The notes beneath the pieces are model-generated. The model was not told the origin of the DNA, did no database searches, and worked only from the letters and a program-made list of their open reading frames with translations. 64,000 nt of DNA from Petrolisthes cinctipes (taxonomy: Eukaryota; Arthropoda; Malacostraca; Decapoda; Porcellanidae): NCBI GenBank assembly GCA_033782935.1, contig JAWQEG010000724.1, forward strand, positions 273,501 through 337,500, written 5' to 3'. A program made the position numbers and the translations under genes. How positions within the stretch are numbered: position 1 is the first letter of the stretch; every line of letters begins with the position of its first letter. Shown one piece after another: positions 38,401 to 46,902 of the stretch.

Positions 38401-39300
38401 AGCCAAGCAGAGATTAAGCCCAGTACCTCTGTGGGTGCAGATGATTTAATAAGGCAGGAGGCTGGTGATGATTGTACAAAAAATAATGTAAGTAATGAAC
38501 AAAACATGTCTGAGGAACCTGCAGCAGTCTTGGAGAGCAGTGCCCAAGTACCTGAGGAAAAAGCTGTAAGGCAGGAGAGTGAAGAGTCTGGTAAAAACAT
38601 TCCTTCTGCCAAACAGGAAGATAGAGACCTTCCTCACAAACAGCAGGAGCAAGAAATTCCTCACATTGAGGAGCAAGGACAAGAAATTCCATCAATCCTC
38701 CACCATGAACAAGGACAAGAAATACCCTCCATTCTCCAGGAGCAAAGGAAAGAGAAAGATAGCCACCCTTACCAGGACCATAGAAATATAGCCAATCCAT
38801 CACTTCATCAGGAACACGGGAGAGAGAGAGACCATCATGGTGTTCAGGAGGAAAGGAAAAGAGCCACACCAACTCACACTCAGGAACCTGGTGGGAGGGA
38901 CCTAATCCATATCTTGCCTGAACCTACAACTAGCTACAGATCTGAGGAAAGCCGGTACATGGAGGAGAGGCAATCACACAGGTACTCCCCAATCCGTGTT
39001 CCTTCACCTCTCCCTGATAAAGATGAGGACAAGGTGCGGGACAAGGCCAGCAAGAAGAGAAAGAAGAGAAAGAGGTCATCAAGCACCTCCTCCACCAACT
39101 CATCCAGCTCCTCCTCCAGCAGCAGCAGCAGTAGTGACAATGAAGAGGTCATCAAAAAGAAGAAAAGGAGGAAAAAGAAGAAGAAGAAGGCTGCTGAGAG
39201 TGATTCCAGTGATGGTGAAACTAAAAGTAAGCACAAGAAAAAGAAGAAAGATAAGAAGAAAAAGAAGAAAAAGGAGAAGAAAAGGAAAAGTGAGAAGTAA
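8300..39300 (+). CDS. RBBP6: E3 ubiquitin-protein ligase RBBP6, 17 coding exons
   Basis: Joined exons: 8300-8465, 8954-9044, 9525-9579, 25559-25606, 26725-26813, 27104-27212, 28112-28227, 28930-29069, 29449-29581, 30331-31232, 32137-32200, 32776-32841, 33060-33161, 33299-33562, 33802-33885, 35099-35257, 35868-39300. All junctions are GT-AG and keep phase; the total of 6021 nt gives 2006 residues. Domains: DWNN ubiquitin-like 1-77, CCHC zinc knuckle 169-182, RING 248-288, RS-rich blocks about 526-577 and 660-780, and a charged K/E/R/D tail from about 863 to the end. Animal RBBP6 proteins share this domain order; human RBBP6 is about 1790 residues. Family knowledge: a nuclear E3 ligase that also takes part in pre-mRNA 3'-end cleavage and binds Rb and p53 in mammals. 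The C-terminal tail is poorly conserved and identity rests on the N-terminal 300 residues. Confidence 0.93.
8954..9044 (+). CDS. RBBP6: RBBP6 coding exon 2, end of DWNN domain
   Basis: Encodes VYTDDKTLIPKNSSLIVARV, matching the human YTDDNALIPKNSSVIVRR stretch. Donor GTGAGT follows the first two bases of a tryptophan codon. Confidence 0.92.
9525..9579 (+). CDS. RBBP6: RBBP6 coding exon 3 (linker), donor may be read through
   Basis: After CTTTTCAG it completes tryptophan and encodes DMKDSTALLLSNPSNLMN, ending in phase 0 at donor GTATGT. The phase fits the next coding exon 16 kb away. If the donor is ignored, the frame stays open to 9630. Confidence 0.75.
9525..9630 (+). CDS. RBBP6: Putative terminal exon of a DWNN-only RBBP6 isoform
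   Basis: Reading through the exon 3 donor adds VCKSGSPVQLYLPPAG and a stop at 9628-9630. With the first two exons this gives a 120-residue protein consisting of the DWNN domain plus a short unique tail. Human RBBP6 isoform 3 is a DWNN-only protein of 118 residues produced by early polyadenylation. An AATAAA at 10135-10140 with a GT-rich downstream stretch would define a 3' UTR of about 0.5 kb. This is inference from layout; no transcript data are available here. Confidence 0.55.
10135..10140 (+). promoter_or_regulatory. RBBP6: Intronic poly(A) signal for the short RBBP6 isoform
   Basis: A canonical AATAAA early in the 16 kb intron is followed about 17 bp later by GAGGTGTGTGCTATTTGG, a good GT-rich downstream element. 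Confidence 0.5.
11315..12231. mobile_element. Pogo/Tigger-type non-autonomous element, about 917 bp
   Basis: The termini are inverted: CACTCAACCCTCGATTTCG at the left and its near complement CGAAATGGAGGGTTGAGTG at the right, flanked by TA at 11313-11314 and 12232-12233. The CAACCCTCGATTT terminus with TA duplication resembles pogo/Tigger elements. No intact transposase is readable between the ends. Confidence 0.6.
13306..13400. repeat. hAT-like transposon end fragment
   Basis: CACTAGGGATGGGCGATACC followed by repeated GGTATCGATTAC/GATACCGATAC words resembles termini of hAT-family elements. No matching opposite end was found in the window, so this may be a solo end. Confidence 0.3.
15350..16664 (-). 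pseudogene. Decayed protein-coding remnant in the RBBP6 intron
   Basis: Four - strand open stretches (16664-16392, 16177-15875, 15809-15525, 15535-15350) lie head to tail with protein-like composition, for example HLPQHKTESVEND, ALWEDINLQTTWKVNEEVLA and DLNLLTAFISYNVEQSEGK, broken by stops and frame changes. The block is less AT-rich than its surroundings. I do not recognise the family; a transposable-element ORF is the likeliest source. Confidence 0.35.
20169..20393. mobile_element. Mariner-type MITE with TACAGTCGGC ends
   Basis: The left end TACAGTCGGCGGAAAAGGTC and the right end, read in reverse, TACAGTCGGCAGCAAATGTC are inverted repeats carrying TA at both edges. The same ends occur in the element at 62854-63020. 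There is no coding capacity. Confidence 0.6.
25112..25408. mobile_element. Tigger-like MITE, about 297 bp
   Basis: The left end CAGTTGAACCTCTGCTATTC and the right end, reversed, CAGTCAACCTCCACTATTC form inverted repeats with TA on both sides. It lies about 150 bp before the RBBP6 exon at 25559. Confidence 0.6.
25559..25606 (+). CDS. RBBP6: RBBP6 coding exon 4 (48 bp)
   Basis: The acceptor CTACCTACAG and donor GTGAGC bound TEDAAVAAEIDRKIQE, a symmetrical phase 0 exon, so it could be skipped without a frameshift. Confidence 0.8.
26112..26645 (-). mobile_element. LINE 3' fragment in RBBP6 intron
   Basis: TATAGCTCTAATGC, GGAACTCTCCCCAAGGGGTTGG and CCAGTTCTCCCTGTTC reproduce the reverse complement of the LINE end at 34450-34950. 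The coding part is riddled with stops on the - strand; the + strand open frame of 190 residues is antisense. Confidence 0.65.
26725..26813 (+). CDS. RBBP6: RBBP6 coding exon 5
   Basis: Encodes VTDLTRMDGSEDDKINAMVA and QSTMAYHPS. The EDDKI-AMVAQST stretch matches human SEEDKIKAMMSQS. Donor GTGAGT, phase 2. Confidence 0.92.
27104..27212 (+). CDS. RBBP6: RBBP6 coding exon 6, CCHC zinc knuckle
   Basis: Encodes VEYKCFKCHQSGHWVTMCP, a C-x2-C-x4-H-x4-C knuckle with all four ligands (residues 169, 172, 177, 182). This motif binds RNA in relatives. Donor GTAAGT, phase 0. Confidence 0.93.
27430..27640. repeat. Minisatellite, unit about 20 bp
   Basis: Tandem copies of CACCACACATCTTCACTACC with small variants (TTTACTTCC, CTATCTAT) run through the intron between RBBP6 coding exons 6 and 7. 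The middle copies are most alike and the edges are degenerate. Confidence 0.75.
28112..28227 (+). CDS. RBBP6: RBBP6 coding exon 7, NAGNAG acceptor
   Basis: Encodes (Q)DLRKSTGIPSKFLVEVTDP, equivalent to human KKSTGIPRSFMMEVKDP. The acceptor is CAGCAG, so the exon can start at 28112 or 28115 with or without one glutamine. Donor GTAAGT, phase 2. Confidence 0.92.
28741..28754. repeat. Poly-C run
   Basis: Fourteen consecutive C residues in RBBP6 intron, followed by TAAAACGCATCG. Length is likely polymorphic and prone to sequencing error. Confidence 0.8.
28930..29069 (+). CDS. RBBP6: RBBP6 coding exon 8, first half of RING
   Basis: Encodes a proline-rich linker, then KEIMCKLCDEVLRDAVIVPC and CTSAFCDD, the first cysteines of the RBBP6 RING/U-box-like finger. 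It ends in phase 1 within the cysteine codon of CDDC. Confidence 0.93.
29449..29581 (+). CDS. RBBP6: RBBP6 coding exon 9, second half of RING
   Basis: Encodes CIRNHLVESEEKRCPTCAEV and GISPDSLIPIRCLRL, matching human CIRTALLESDEHTCPTC and VSPDALIANKFLR. Donor GTAGGT, phase 2. Confidence 0.93.
30331..31232 (+). CDS. RBBP6: RBBP6 coding exon 10, acidic then RS-rich
   Basis: A 902 bp exon. It encodes a Ser/Pro/Glu-rich low-complexity region, a lysine block (KKNKKKKKHKSNKHKS), and an RS region (SRSRTRSRSRSRSGSKSRSR) typical of splicing-associated proteins. It ends near PFDPTRPPPGTF and SSTYVPT. Donor GTGAAT, phase 1. Confidence 0.9.
32137..32200 (+). CDS. RBBP6: RBBP6 coding exon 11
   Basis: Acceptor TTCTTACAG, encodes PGGHTVTVPPTSSHYIPYQP, donor GTAAGT. 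Phase 1 in and phase 2 out match the neighbours. Low-complexity linker. Confidence 0.82.
32776..32841 (+). CDS. RBBP6: RBBP6 coding exon 12 (66 bp)
   Basis: Acceptor ATCACAG, encodes VPPPSYVNPTSVYTAHTTIP, donor GTAAGT. Phase 2 on both sides, so it can be skipped in frame. Confidence 0.82.
   Translation, partial: SASTIICEPHFRLHCTHHYPL
33060..33161 (+). CDS. RBBP6: RBBP6 coding exon 13
   Basis: Encodes GIDDPLTLFNKHLEEKDKRA followed by RKSRSRSPRS, an entry into the second RS region. Acceptor ATACTACAG, donor GTGAGT. Confidence 0.87.
33299..33562 (+). CDS. RBBP6: RBBP6 coding exon 14, RS repeats
   Basis: Encodes RS/RY-rich sequence (HRYHSRYRSRSPPRRSWSRS, RRSRSPPPRGHASYRSPRSR). Repeated CGGTCACGG words at the DNA level suggest local tandem expansion. 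Donor GTATGT, phase 2. Confidence 0.87.
33802..33885 (+). CDS. RBBP6: RBBP6 coding exon 15 with two in-phase donors
   Basis: After CTCCTCCCAG it encodes TPSSRR-like sequence (TPSPSRRIKLSPLQV, RPLLPPVSRSPA). A donor GTATAC follows 33885. A second in-phase candidate AG|GTTAGG follows 33906 and would add seven residues (YTFSPPR). Either choice keeps the frame into the next exon. Confidence 0.75.
33893..33990. repeat. TTAGG-like degenerate repeat
   Basis: A run of AGGTTAGGTTAGATTAGCTT, TTTAGGTTAGGTTAGC and related words begins at the alternative donor of RBBP6 coding exon 15. The units are degenerate variants of the arthropod telomere pentamer. Confidence 0.55.
34450..34950 (+). mobile_element. 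LINE 3' fragment with (ATAG)n tail
   Basis: 34486-34899 encodes a typical non-LTR retrotransposon C-terminus: ETWTWSRAHHSRIGAVEMSY, ACGLTRWDGESNE, LRWFGHVKRMKD and GRPPVRWENRVEEYV. It is followed by GGAGTTCCCAGAGGGAACAA and an ATAGATAGATAGATGG tail. It is 5'-truncated in the RBBP6 intron between coding exons 15 and 16. Copies of the same 3' end lie at 3541-3645 and 26112-26645. Confidence 0.8.
35099..35257 (+). CDS. RBBP6: RBBP6 coding exon 16
   Basis: Encodes NAMDYGPVHGTPHGPGHEFE and RFPIPPANAPPQWDHRRP, a Pro/Gly/His-rich linker. Acceptor TTCATTCAG, donor GTCAGT, phase 2. Confidence 0.87.
35868..39300 (+). CDS. RBBP6: RBBP6 last coding exon, charged C-terminal tail
   Basis: A single 3433 bp exon. 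It opens with an RG-rich part (GSRGRGMRGRRGRGGGF), then hundreds of residues of R/D/E/K repeats (KDRDTSSRGERDHERK), a short less biased stretch LPQLSKWERDEELLL resembling the SKWDKDDFESEEED stretch of human RBBP6, a glutamine/glutamate repeat (QEQEIPHIEEQGQEIPSILH), a serine run, and a terminal polylysine tail. It ends with TAA at 39298. The reverse frames that look open here are complements of the purine-rich repeats. Confidence 0.92.
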
Positions 39301-39725
39301 AATAAGGGAGATGAATTACCAATAATTAAACCAAAGAATATTTCATTCTTACATAATTTCTCTCAATATTTTCAGAACTTCTCATGAAGTGGATACTTAC
39401 TGCCACTCAGTAATGCTACCACTCAGTAATGCTACAAGGTTAAAATGGCAAATTTAAAGTCATGATAAACCTTTATATTGGTCTCAAAGTTGCATGTTGT
39501 GTATGATAATTTTCATTTGTGTATCTGTACATTTAATGTATTAGTATATATATATAAATATATAAAAATATATATACAGTATAGGGATATGTATCTAAAT
39601 ATGAAGATGCAGCATACAATTGAAATCTGTAATAATTTTGTAAAGTATTAGAATGTTGTTTTTCTGGCCTTTTATAATGCAGTGTGGTATAATGTAAATA
39701 AATTGAACATAAACCATACTAGACG
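39301..39725 (+). other. RBBP6: RBBP6 3' UTR with poly(A) signal
   Basis: AT-rich sequence after the stop. AATAAA lies at 39697-39702 about 400 bp downstream. A duplicated TGCCACTCAGTAATGCTACC word is present at 39402-39434. Confidence 0.6.
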
Positions 39726-41620
39726 GCATATTATTTCCCCTTTGTAAATATCCCACAAATGCGCTGTCCAGGGCAAGAATTATTTATTCCATCAACCTAT
39801 TACACTATACATAGAGTTTATTAATTAAAAGAGGATGGAAGAGCTAAGATGAGTTGACGGGGTATAAGAGAAGGAAATTCAAGATTCAGAGGCAAGGTAT
39901 AGTGTTAAAGTTGGTTGGTGGTTACCTAAGTACCAGCGCTCACATTTGTACCAACAAATTTTACCTTCAAATCTTTCTGAAATTATCCTAAATCCATATC
40001 AATTTCCTTAAAAATAAAAAAATCCTAACAATTCGAGTAGCGGAGACTATTCTTTGGCTTATATTAATCTATTGTGTGAAACTAGTATACATAATTACAA
40101 TGAATAGATAATATATACCTGTTCACCATCAATTACGAGAGCTATATACTCGAGTGTATAAAGTCTTAAAACACTTTTCTCCCTCTCATCCGTACATCGG
40201 TCGTCACCATCTCCCAGGCCAGCCATTAATGGTGGAAGTAATGTTATCAACGTAAGGATGTGCAGAGCCTGTAAAGATCTGTATTACCATCATCGCAGAA
40301 AGGTAAATATTAGGGAAAACAAACAAAGAGTCTGGCTTACATTCACCCCTTAAAAATACCTGTATTAATTACCTTGCAAATTAAAATTCTTCAAAGTACC
40401 TCAAAATCACCTTAGAAATTCTCGTACTGTACCTTAATATTTGCCTCAAAGGCCCCCGATTACTCGATCTGAGGTAATTTCTTTGAAAATGAGAGCCCTG
40501 GAGCCTAACCCTACCCACCAACTTTTTGCGTAGCAGGTCAGGATTGCCTCAGGGCCACACGTGGTTCACTCCACCCTGTCTGCTATCCGGGTAATGGAGG
40601 CTAACTGACCAAGGATTATGCAAGGAATACTAAGTATATCTTCCCCCTTTAATTGTTAAGGCATATGCTCCTTCAAATGAAGTGATTCTAGGTATCTCGG
40701 AAAAAATGGACATGATAATGGACCTTTTATTATTTTTATTTCACAGACGGGGACATTAAGTGGTCTTTTATCCTTCGTCCACACCCTGACCAACATAGAC
40801 AAAAAATATTCTGACGAAGCCCCCTTTGTATACCGATATTTTCCTTAACCCTCCTAGCTCCCCATTCCTCTGCGTATCATGCTCATTTATTTACATTCTG
40901 GTAACTGGTTGTATAATCATTAGGGGAGTAATAATATGAAGTTTCATTACTTTGCCACTGCCAAGTTATACAGGCATAATTCTGAATTCCGGGGTGATAA
41001 AACTTTACCTTACCTTCGTTGGCTCAAGCAAGGTTCGTTCGTTTACACACAACATGCAACTGGAATGATGGAAAAAGGGAATTTAGGTCTGTAACTATGG
41101 CAAATTTGAACAAAGAATGACATATGGTAAACCTTGACAGGAGGCAATTTATGACAAACTTGGAACTGTCTAGGACCCTTAACCACGTCCACAAGACAAA
41201 ATTAATGTGATGACCTCCAGCAGCCTCGCCCCTCCCACGGCAGCACCTATCCCTACCTGGTACTTTCACGTGTCCAGGCAAGATAAATATTTTACCTAGG
41301 ATCCCGCCTACTCAGGATCCACCTACAAAGTACTCCTCCCCAAGGATGAGAGACAGTCTCTCATCCTTGCTCCTCCCGACCCAAACTCCACTTTCTATAT
41401 CGGACCTCATGTGACAGTCTCTTAGCTCTCTAGTTCTCCTTCGTCCCACATCACATGTAGACGATGCAGTCATGGTAATTAATAGTCAGACAGGCCTCAA
41501 CAGCCGGTTCCAAGTTCATAATGATGTGTGGTGCCATGGTGAATTTAAGAGAGAGAGAGAGCCTTCGTATCTATTTTGTCACGTGTTGGTCTGCGTCCCC
41601 TACATGCGAGCCGAGGGCGG
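39726..41620. other. Intergenic, no gene recognised
   Basis: No splice framework or family resemblance found. The only structure noted is the palindrome at 41341-41369. Confidence 0.5.
41341..41369. repeat. Perfect 14 bp palindrome with 1 bp centre
   Basis: CAAGGATGAGAGAC, one A, then GTCTCTCATCCTTG. It lies about 290 bp upstream of the CSP TATA box and may be a protein-binding or hairpin site. Confidence 0.6.
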
Positions 41621-41629
41621 GTGGAAGGG

Positions 41630-41637
41630 TATATATA
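41630..41637 (+). promoter_or_regulatory. TATA box of the chemosensory protein gene
   Basis: TATATATA stands in GC-richer surroundings and is followed by a likely non-coding first exon ending in a good donor at 41790. The spacing places the start of transcription near 41660. Confidence 0.5.
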
Positions 41638-41659
41638 CACTGCCAAAATTGCAGCCAAG

Positions 41660-41790
41660 CCACTCCTCGCCAAGCAACAAAACCAGACGGAGCACAACAA
41701 CCGTCCCTCTATCGACTCGCCTGGTAGCCACAAAACGTACGCTACTCCCATCCAAGGCCTTACAACCATTTACGTTTCGCACATTATCAG
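41660..41790 (+). other. Probable 5' non-coding exon of the CSP gene
   Basis: The stretch after the TATA box ends in TTATCAG|GTAACT. The CSP coding exon needs an upstream exon because an acceptor (TTGTAG, ending 44436) sits 8 bases before its ATG. The start point is approximate and the linkage is inferred. Confidence 0.45.
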
Positions 41791-42419
41791 GTAACTCTTT
41801 CTTTGTGGTTACAACCGTTTCTATCACGATTTAAACCCCTGAGTCTGAGCAAGTCCTGCCTGATATACCCATTCCTCTAGCTGTACAATTTGCCCTTTTC
41901 AGATCTGCCTCCTATACAATTGTATTTTGGGAGAATATAATGATGACAACAGCATTTTCCCTATCACAGCTGAGTGTCCCTTATTACACATGAGGACTAG
42001 CTATTATATAAATAAGGCAGCAGGTACCCATACACAGGCGGGACAAATATTTCTTTGTACAGGCACGATCCAAAATCTTGGTCTCCTTAAAACTTTGAAG
42101 AATGTGACACATCACTTAATCTTTTTTCCTCCCATCAGCTCTGCCGTAATCAGTGGAACTCTATACGTGCTTGGTGAGGATCTGTAATGAGACGTGAAAG
42201 AGCGTATCTATACTCTATACTGGTAGTTCATGATATATGTAAAACGTTCAAAGGTCACTCTTCTTTGTTATATTACTGTATTTGACTTCATTGTTGCTAA
42301 TAGGGGATCTGTTACGAGTCTTTGTTTGGGGGAATTAGGAACGCTAACTCCATTTGACGGTATAAAAATTTATCCCTTTAATGTGTTGCTATCATCAGGC
42401 CAAGGTTTCTGTCCACTTC

Positions 42420-42620
42420 CCTTCCCTAAACTTACCTTCCCCCTCCCCCCCGCCTTCGTCCTCTCTGACCCTTCCAGTCCCATTATCTAACTCAGCCCTT
42501 CCCTGCCCCGTTCTCTCTTCTTCATTCCCTCTCTTCTCACTTTTCTCTGTTCCTTCTTACTTTATTTACCTCTTTCCGTATATTTCTCTTCATTCACTCC
42601 TTCGGCACTTCATTGTTGCA
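42420..42620. repeat. Pyrimidine-rich tract in the CSP intron
   Basis: A long C/T-rich stretch on the + strand (CCTTCCCCCTCCCCCCC, TCTCTTCTTCATTCCCTCTC) without codon structure. The rest of the 41791-44436 intron shows no gene. Confidence 0.55.
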
Positions 42621-44444
42621 CGTTTCTAATTTATATTTCATCATTTCATACTATTCATAACTCCTAGTAAGAATGATTTTTTTCTGCAATTTTTTACATG
42701 AATGTTGACATACTTTTCATGTGGTTGATATTTTGTAACGGTTCCCCTTTCCTAGAACGTGAAGTGACCTATGATAAACTTTTAGCTTTTTTTTTGGTTT
42801 GTGTAGCCTATACCAGTTCTTCAGCTGCCATTGAAAGAAAAAAAAGACAGCTTTTACTTAAGTGAAAGTCTTGCTACCTCCACTTCTCTGGCAACGATGA
42901 TCAACTTCATTATGTAATGATAACGACTATGTGATGATCTTGTTCATAAAGTGGTAGAAAATGTGTAGGCTATATGGCCATGCCTTTTGGTTATGGGAAC
43001 TCCAATAGTTACCGATATTGGTCATTCACCGATGTAGGTAGTTCACCCATGTAGTTTTATTGTAAAGTTCCGGTACGAAAGGTTTTCAACAGCTTTTCGT
43101 TGTAGATACGCAAAACACCATTATTCCCTAATAGGCTTCCTGCTGTTGCTATGCCCCTTACAAGGTGATAGATTTTGTTTACAAGGATTGTAAACAAAAC
43201 ACATTCAAAGAATGAAGAAGTGAATTCGAAGGTGAACGGGAAGAGGCACACTTATCAACCTTTTGTCGTTCAACTAAAGACGATGGCTTGCTGAGCTGAG
43301 TTTCTTCAGATTATTTAAATGATTCTGCTGGATAAGAAAGAAAATTTACAGTATATTTTGATTATTTCAAAGAGAGGATTCAGATGTCCAGTTTAATCTC
43401 TAGTTAATTAAGGCTACGAGTACGTCGATGTAGCCTGATGACGAGGCAAGGTTAGATCAGTACTCCAGTCAACCCGCACAACTAGTTTTTTCGTTAAACA
43501 ACACCAATTCTTGATCTTGGTATAAGTCGAGGATTCAAGTTTGTTTAATAACTTGCATACATTTTGTGTGTCGAGATTATTAATGAGCAACGCGACTGGG
43601 ATCATATTTCATTCTTACAATCATGTTGATGTTATGAATCCTGCTACATACTTTATGCAAATTTAATCAAGAAAGTACAAGACAGTGAACAACCCGACAT
43701 TGCATGTTTATAAAGTCCCTACTTTCCTCCCCTCGTCCACCGGGGAGACGTGAATTTATCTCTCATGACGCAGAAGATATGTCGGTTTGAGTGGAAAACT
43801 TCACTAATACTTACCGTAATGATGACAGATGGCGTCTGTCAAGAAGAGACATTTCTGACACGAACCATGGAGTATGTACTGTACCTACGAATCTCTGGAC
43901 AAACAGGGTTTTTTTTTCATATACCACAATCTTGGGACTATAGGCTGTAACAAGGCCACACGAATGTTTAGCCTTGGGCAGTAGAGACCCTTCTACACAA
44001 TCGAGTCAGTGCCACACACAGTCGAGTTGTGTCCATCACTGACTCTTGCGAGGCCTCGAGATTACTGAGTGTAGTTTCGAAATGTTGGGTTCTTCGTTTA
44101 TGTTGAATTAGTTGGAGACCATGGACCTTATGGTGTTTGTGAGATAAGTCACCTTGCCGGAAGTATTAGATAACGGGACACCTCATTGTTTGTTACGGTA
44201 GCAATTAACTCTTTAAACATTATTACTAATATCAATCATATTAGTGAATTAAACATACCGATACATTAACAGAATATTTTCCCTTAGAATATGCTAAATA
44301 AACACATACTGCTTGAAATCTTCAATGCTTTCCTTTAGAACTCCTGTATATCACACGCATATAATGACTTTAAGCATAAAATGTGCATATTTTACTATTT
44401 CTTATACAGCAATGTGTGTTTTGTTTCATGTTGTAGTGACCACA

Positions 44445-44622
44445 ATGGACGTGAAATATGCCTTGGTACTTCTGGCCACTGCCCTCGCCTTGGTCCTAGC
44501 TCAGCCTGCCAGTCACAAGACGTCGTTGGAGGCCTATTTTGACGACCGAACTAGTGTGGAGGCCATCATAGAGTGTTTCCTGCACGAGACCATGTGTAAC
44601 TCCGAGCAGGCCAAGATCAGAG
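44445..44622 (+). CDS. CSP coding exon 1, signal peptide and first Cys pair
   Basis: ATG at 44445 follows an acceptor at 44436. The same frame is open further upstream, but MDVKYALVLL is the start that gives a proper signal peptide. Donor GTCAGT after 44622. Confidence 0.85.
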
Positions 44623-46229
44623 GTCAGTATTCACAATATATGGAAATGGAAGATAATCATTTTTTGCCCGAGCTAATTCTTGACAGCTACTGTGTCATGT
44701 AACTCTTGTTCAGGTTACATCCATTGGCAAGACTCGAACTCTGGCTAATTCAGCAAACGGCGAGAATACCTTCCTCATAAAAGGAAAACAAAGTATGCCA
44801 TTGTTTTTTTTTATCGCCGAGTTCGGACATTTAATTGAGACGACCGAACGTGATATATTTTTAACATTATTATTTAGTTAACATTAAGCATCCGGGAACC
44901 GAATACCATTACCTACAATGTAATATATACGCCATATTTACGGCACTGTACTGTAGGTACGTTATTCAATCCTACCTGTCCATGAAAAAGAAACTAGAAT
45001 ATGCTGGCTACACCTGTCAAACAAAAACTGACCCATTAATAGTCAACCCTCGGTGTAGTGGTTATGCAAGACGACTTGTCATACTGCAACATTAGCCAAC
45101 ACCACTAAGCCAATCCAAGGTATGAAATTTATGCAAACAACCACGTAAATAATCGACAAGCTAAAATATTGAAGGAAGAACCAATAAACAGACAGACAAG
45201 TAGATAGACAAGCAAACCAAACCAAGTCATCTACGTGTAGCCTGCACCTGACTGCCCTGATTTGTAGTTTGTATTAATTTGGTCTGCAATATATACACCG
45301 GTTTCTGTCGATTTTACCCGCTTCTATCATCATCCTTGCTCAGCCATTCTTGCTCCCGCGGGTGTGTGTGTGTATGTGTGTGTGTGTAGCTCGCGCGCGC
45401 TGTGTGTGTACGTGGGTAAATATTTTTTTTTTTTACTGATTCTCGCTTGTGAATGCTATGAAAATATATTCAGGTACAATGCGTTACGTGTTTGCTTATG
45501 TGCAGGAGGCCATGAGATAAGCGTGCGTGCGTGCGCTGGTGTGTGTGTGTGTGTGTTGACTTTCAAGGATATTTTTTGCTGGTCTGCTGGGTCTGGGCCG
45601 AACTTACCATGAGCTGATATTCTAGTGCCACTTTCACTTTTTCCCGCGGGTAACGGGTTAGTTGTGTGTGTGTGTGTGTGTACTAATGTCCCCATTTTGT
45701 AGCAATAGAGATGTGTTGTCTATCAGATCAGTAATACTATACAGTATAATTATATCGTAATTACACATGTGCTGTCGATGTTTTGGGGCAGAACTAATGC
45801 ATAATGTTTTATATATTCTATCTCTGCATTTATTACGCACATTACCGATAAATGAGTGGGCATATAGTAGTTTAATTTCCTTTGTGCAATATGTTTAAAA
45901 TTAGTGAAGGTCCTCAAGCTTACCTTGTTTATTCTTGTTAACGTTTTGTGGGGAAGGTCTTAATATTTGAATCCTATTTGTTTACGTTTTGTAGAAAGGT
46001 TTTTATGCTCACCGTGTTACGTTTTATAGGAAAGGTCTGTATTTATATTTCGGCAGAGAGAGCGATGGCCACCATGAGGAATTTCGGCACGTGTCCCAAG
46101 ACCATGTGCACTGACAAAGAGAAAAAGGAGATGACCAGAGCCATGACACTACTGGAGAGCAAACATCCAGACCTATGGAACAGACTCATTGCTTCCATGT
46201 TCGGCATAGACCTTACTGCCAGGAAATAA
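44445..46229 (+). CDS. Chemosensory protein (CSP / OS-D family), secreted
   Basis: Exons 44445-44622 and 46057-46229 join in phase 1 to encode 116 residues. A signal peptide spans residues 1-19 (hydrophobic VLLATALALVLA, cleavage near A19/Q20). Four cysteines lie at 44, 51, 72 and 77. The C-x6-C pair, the TDKEKKEMTRAMTLLE helix and KHPDLWNRLIASM are diagnostic of the OS-D fold. The intron sits one base after an arginine codon (residue 59), where CSP genes keep a conserved phase 1 intron after a lysine. Family role: small alpha-helical carriers of hydrophobic ligands in arthropod lymph and cuticle; the ligand cannot be inferred. The second cysteine pair is C-x4-C rather than the usual C-x2-C. 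Confidence 0.88.
45361..45681. repeat. (GT)n microsatellites in CSP intron
   Basis: GT runs at 45361-45412 (with an embedded CGCGCGC), 45537-45558 and 45660-45681. Another (GT)n lies at 46246-46266, just after the CSP stop. Confidence 0.8.
46057..46229 (+). CDS. CSP coding exon 2, second Cys pair and C-terminus
   Basis: The acceptor TTTCGGCAG is followed by sequence encoding FGTCPKTMCTDKEKKEM and ESKHPDLWNRLIASMFGI, then TAA at 46227. An AATAAA at 46225-46230 overlaps the stop codon. Confidence 0.87.
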
Positions 46230-46902
46230 ATACAAACCTCTATCATAGTGTGTGTGTGTGTGTGTGATATAATTTCACACTCATTTGCCACTTTTCATCT
46301 CATCGGATCCATACATTCATGTGTGTTTGTCTTGCATTGTCTCACATTAAAATACAAAAAAAAAAAAGTCAGTGATGTGTGTGTGTGTTTATCTGCACTA
46401 GTGGTGGGTAAAATAAAAAAATATATATTACATAAACGAGTTTTTCTAACATGTTATCCGACTCTTGTGTAAATATTACTTCACATACCTTTTACCCTTC
46501 TTTATCAACCCTGAGAGTTAACACACATTGCACTAGAGACTTGGTAGTGCATTATTATTATCTTGAGTTTAAGGCATTGCAATACTAAATGAGCAGAGAT
46601 ACTGAGGGCTAGGCCTACATTCTAAACTTTAAATGTCATCCTGCTGGGAACTAGCCGACATGACCCTCTACATTACACAGTACCTTACCACATTATAACG
46701 TCACTTACCTTGTCATTTACATAGCCAGACGTAATCTATATGTTGTAGTGATGGTATTTTGATTGGTGTGAAGGTGGTGGTGTATAGATGTTGGCTTTAA
46801 CGAGGCTATCAAAGTGGCAGCCCCCTCAATATAAGCAAACAAGATGCCTGCTAAGTGAAAATTGTGACATTTGTAAATAAAATAACATAGTCAAGTGTTG
46901 CG

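Noticed and set aside
44313..44444. In-frame upstream methionines before the CSP start
   Set aside because: An acceptor (TTGTAG) lies between them and the chosen ATG, and only MDVKYALVLL gives a proper signal peptide.
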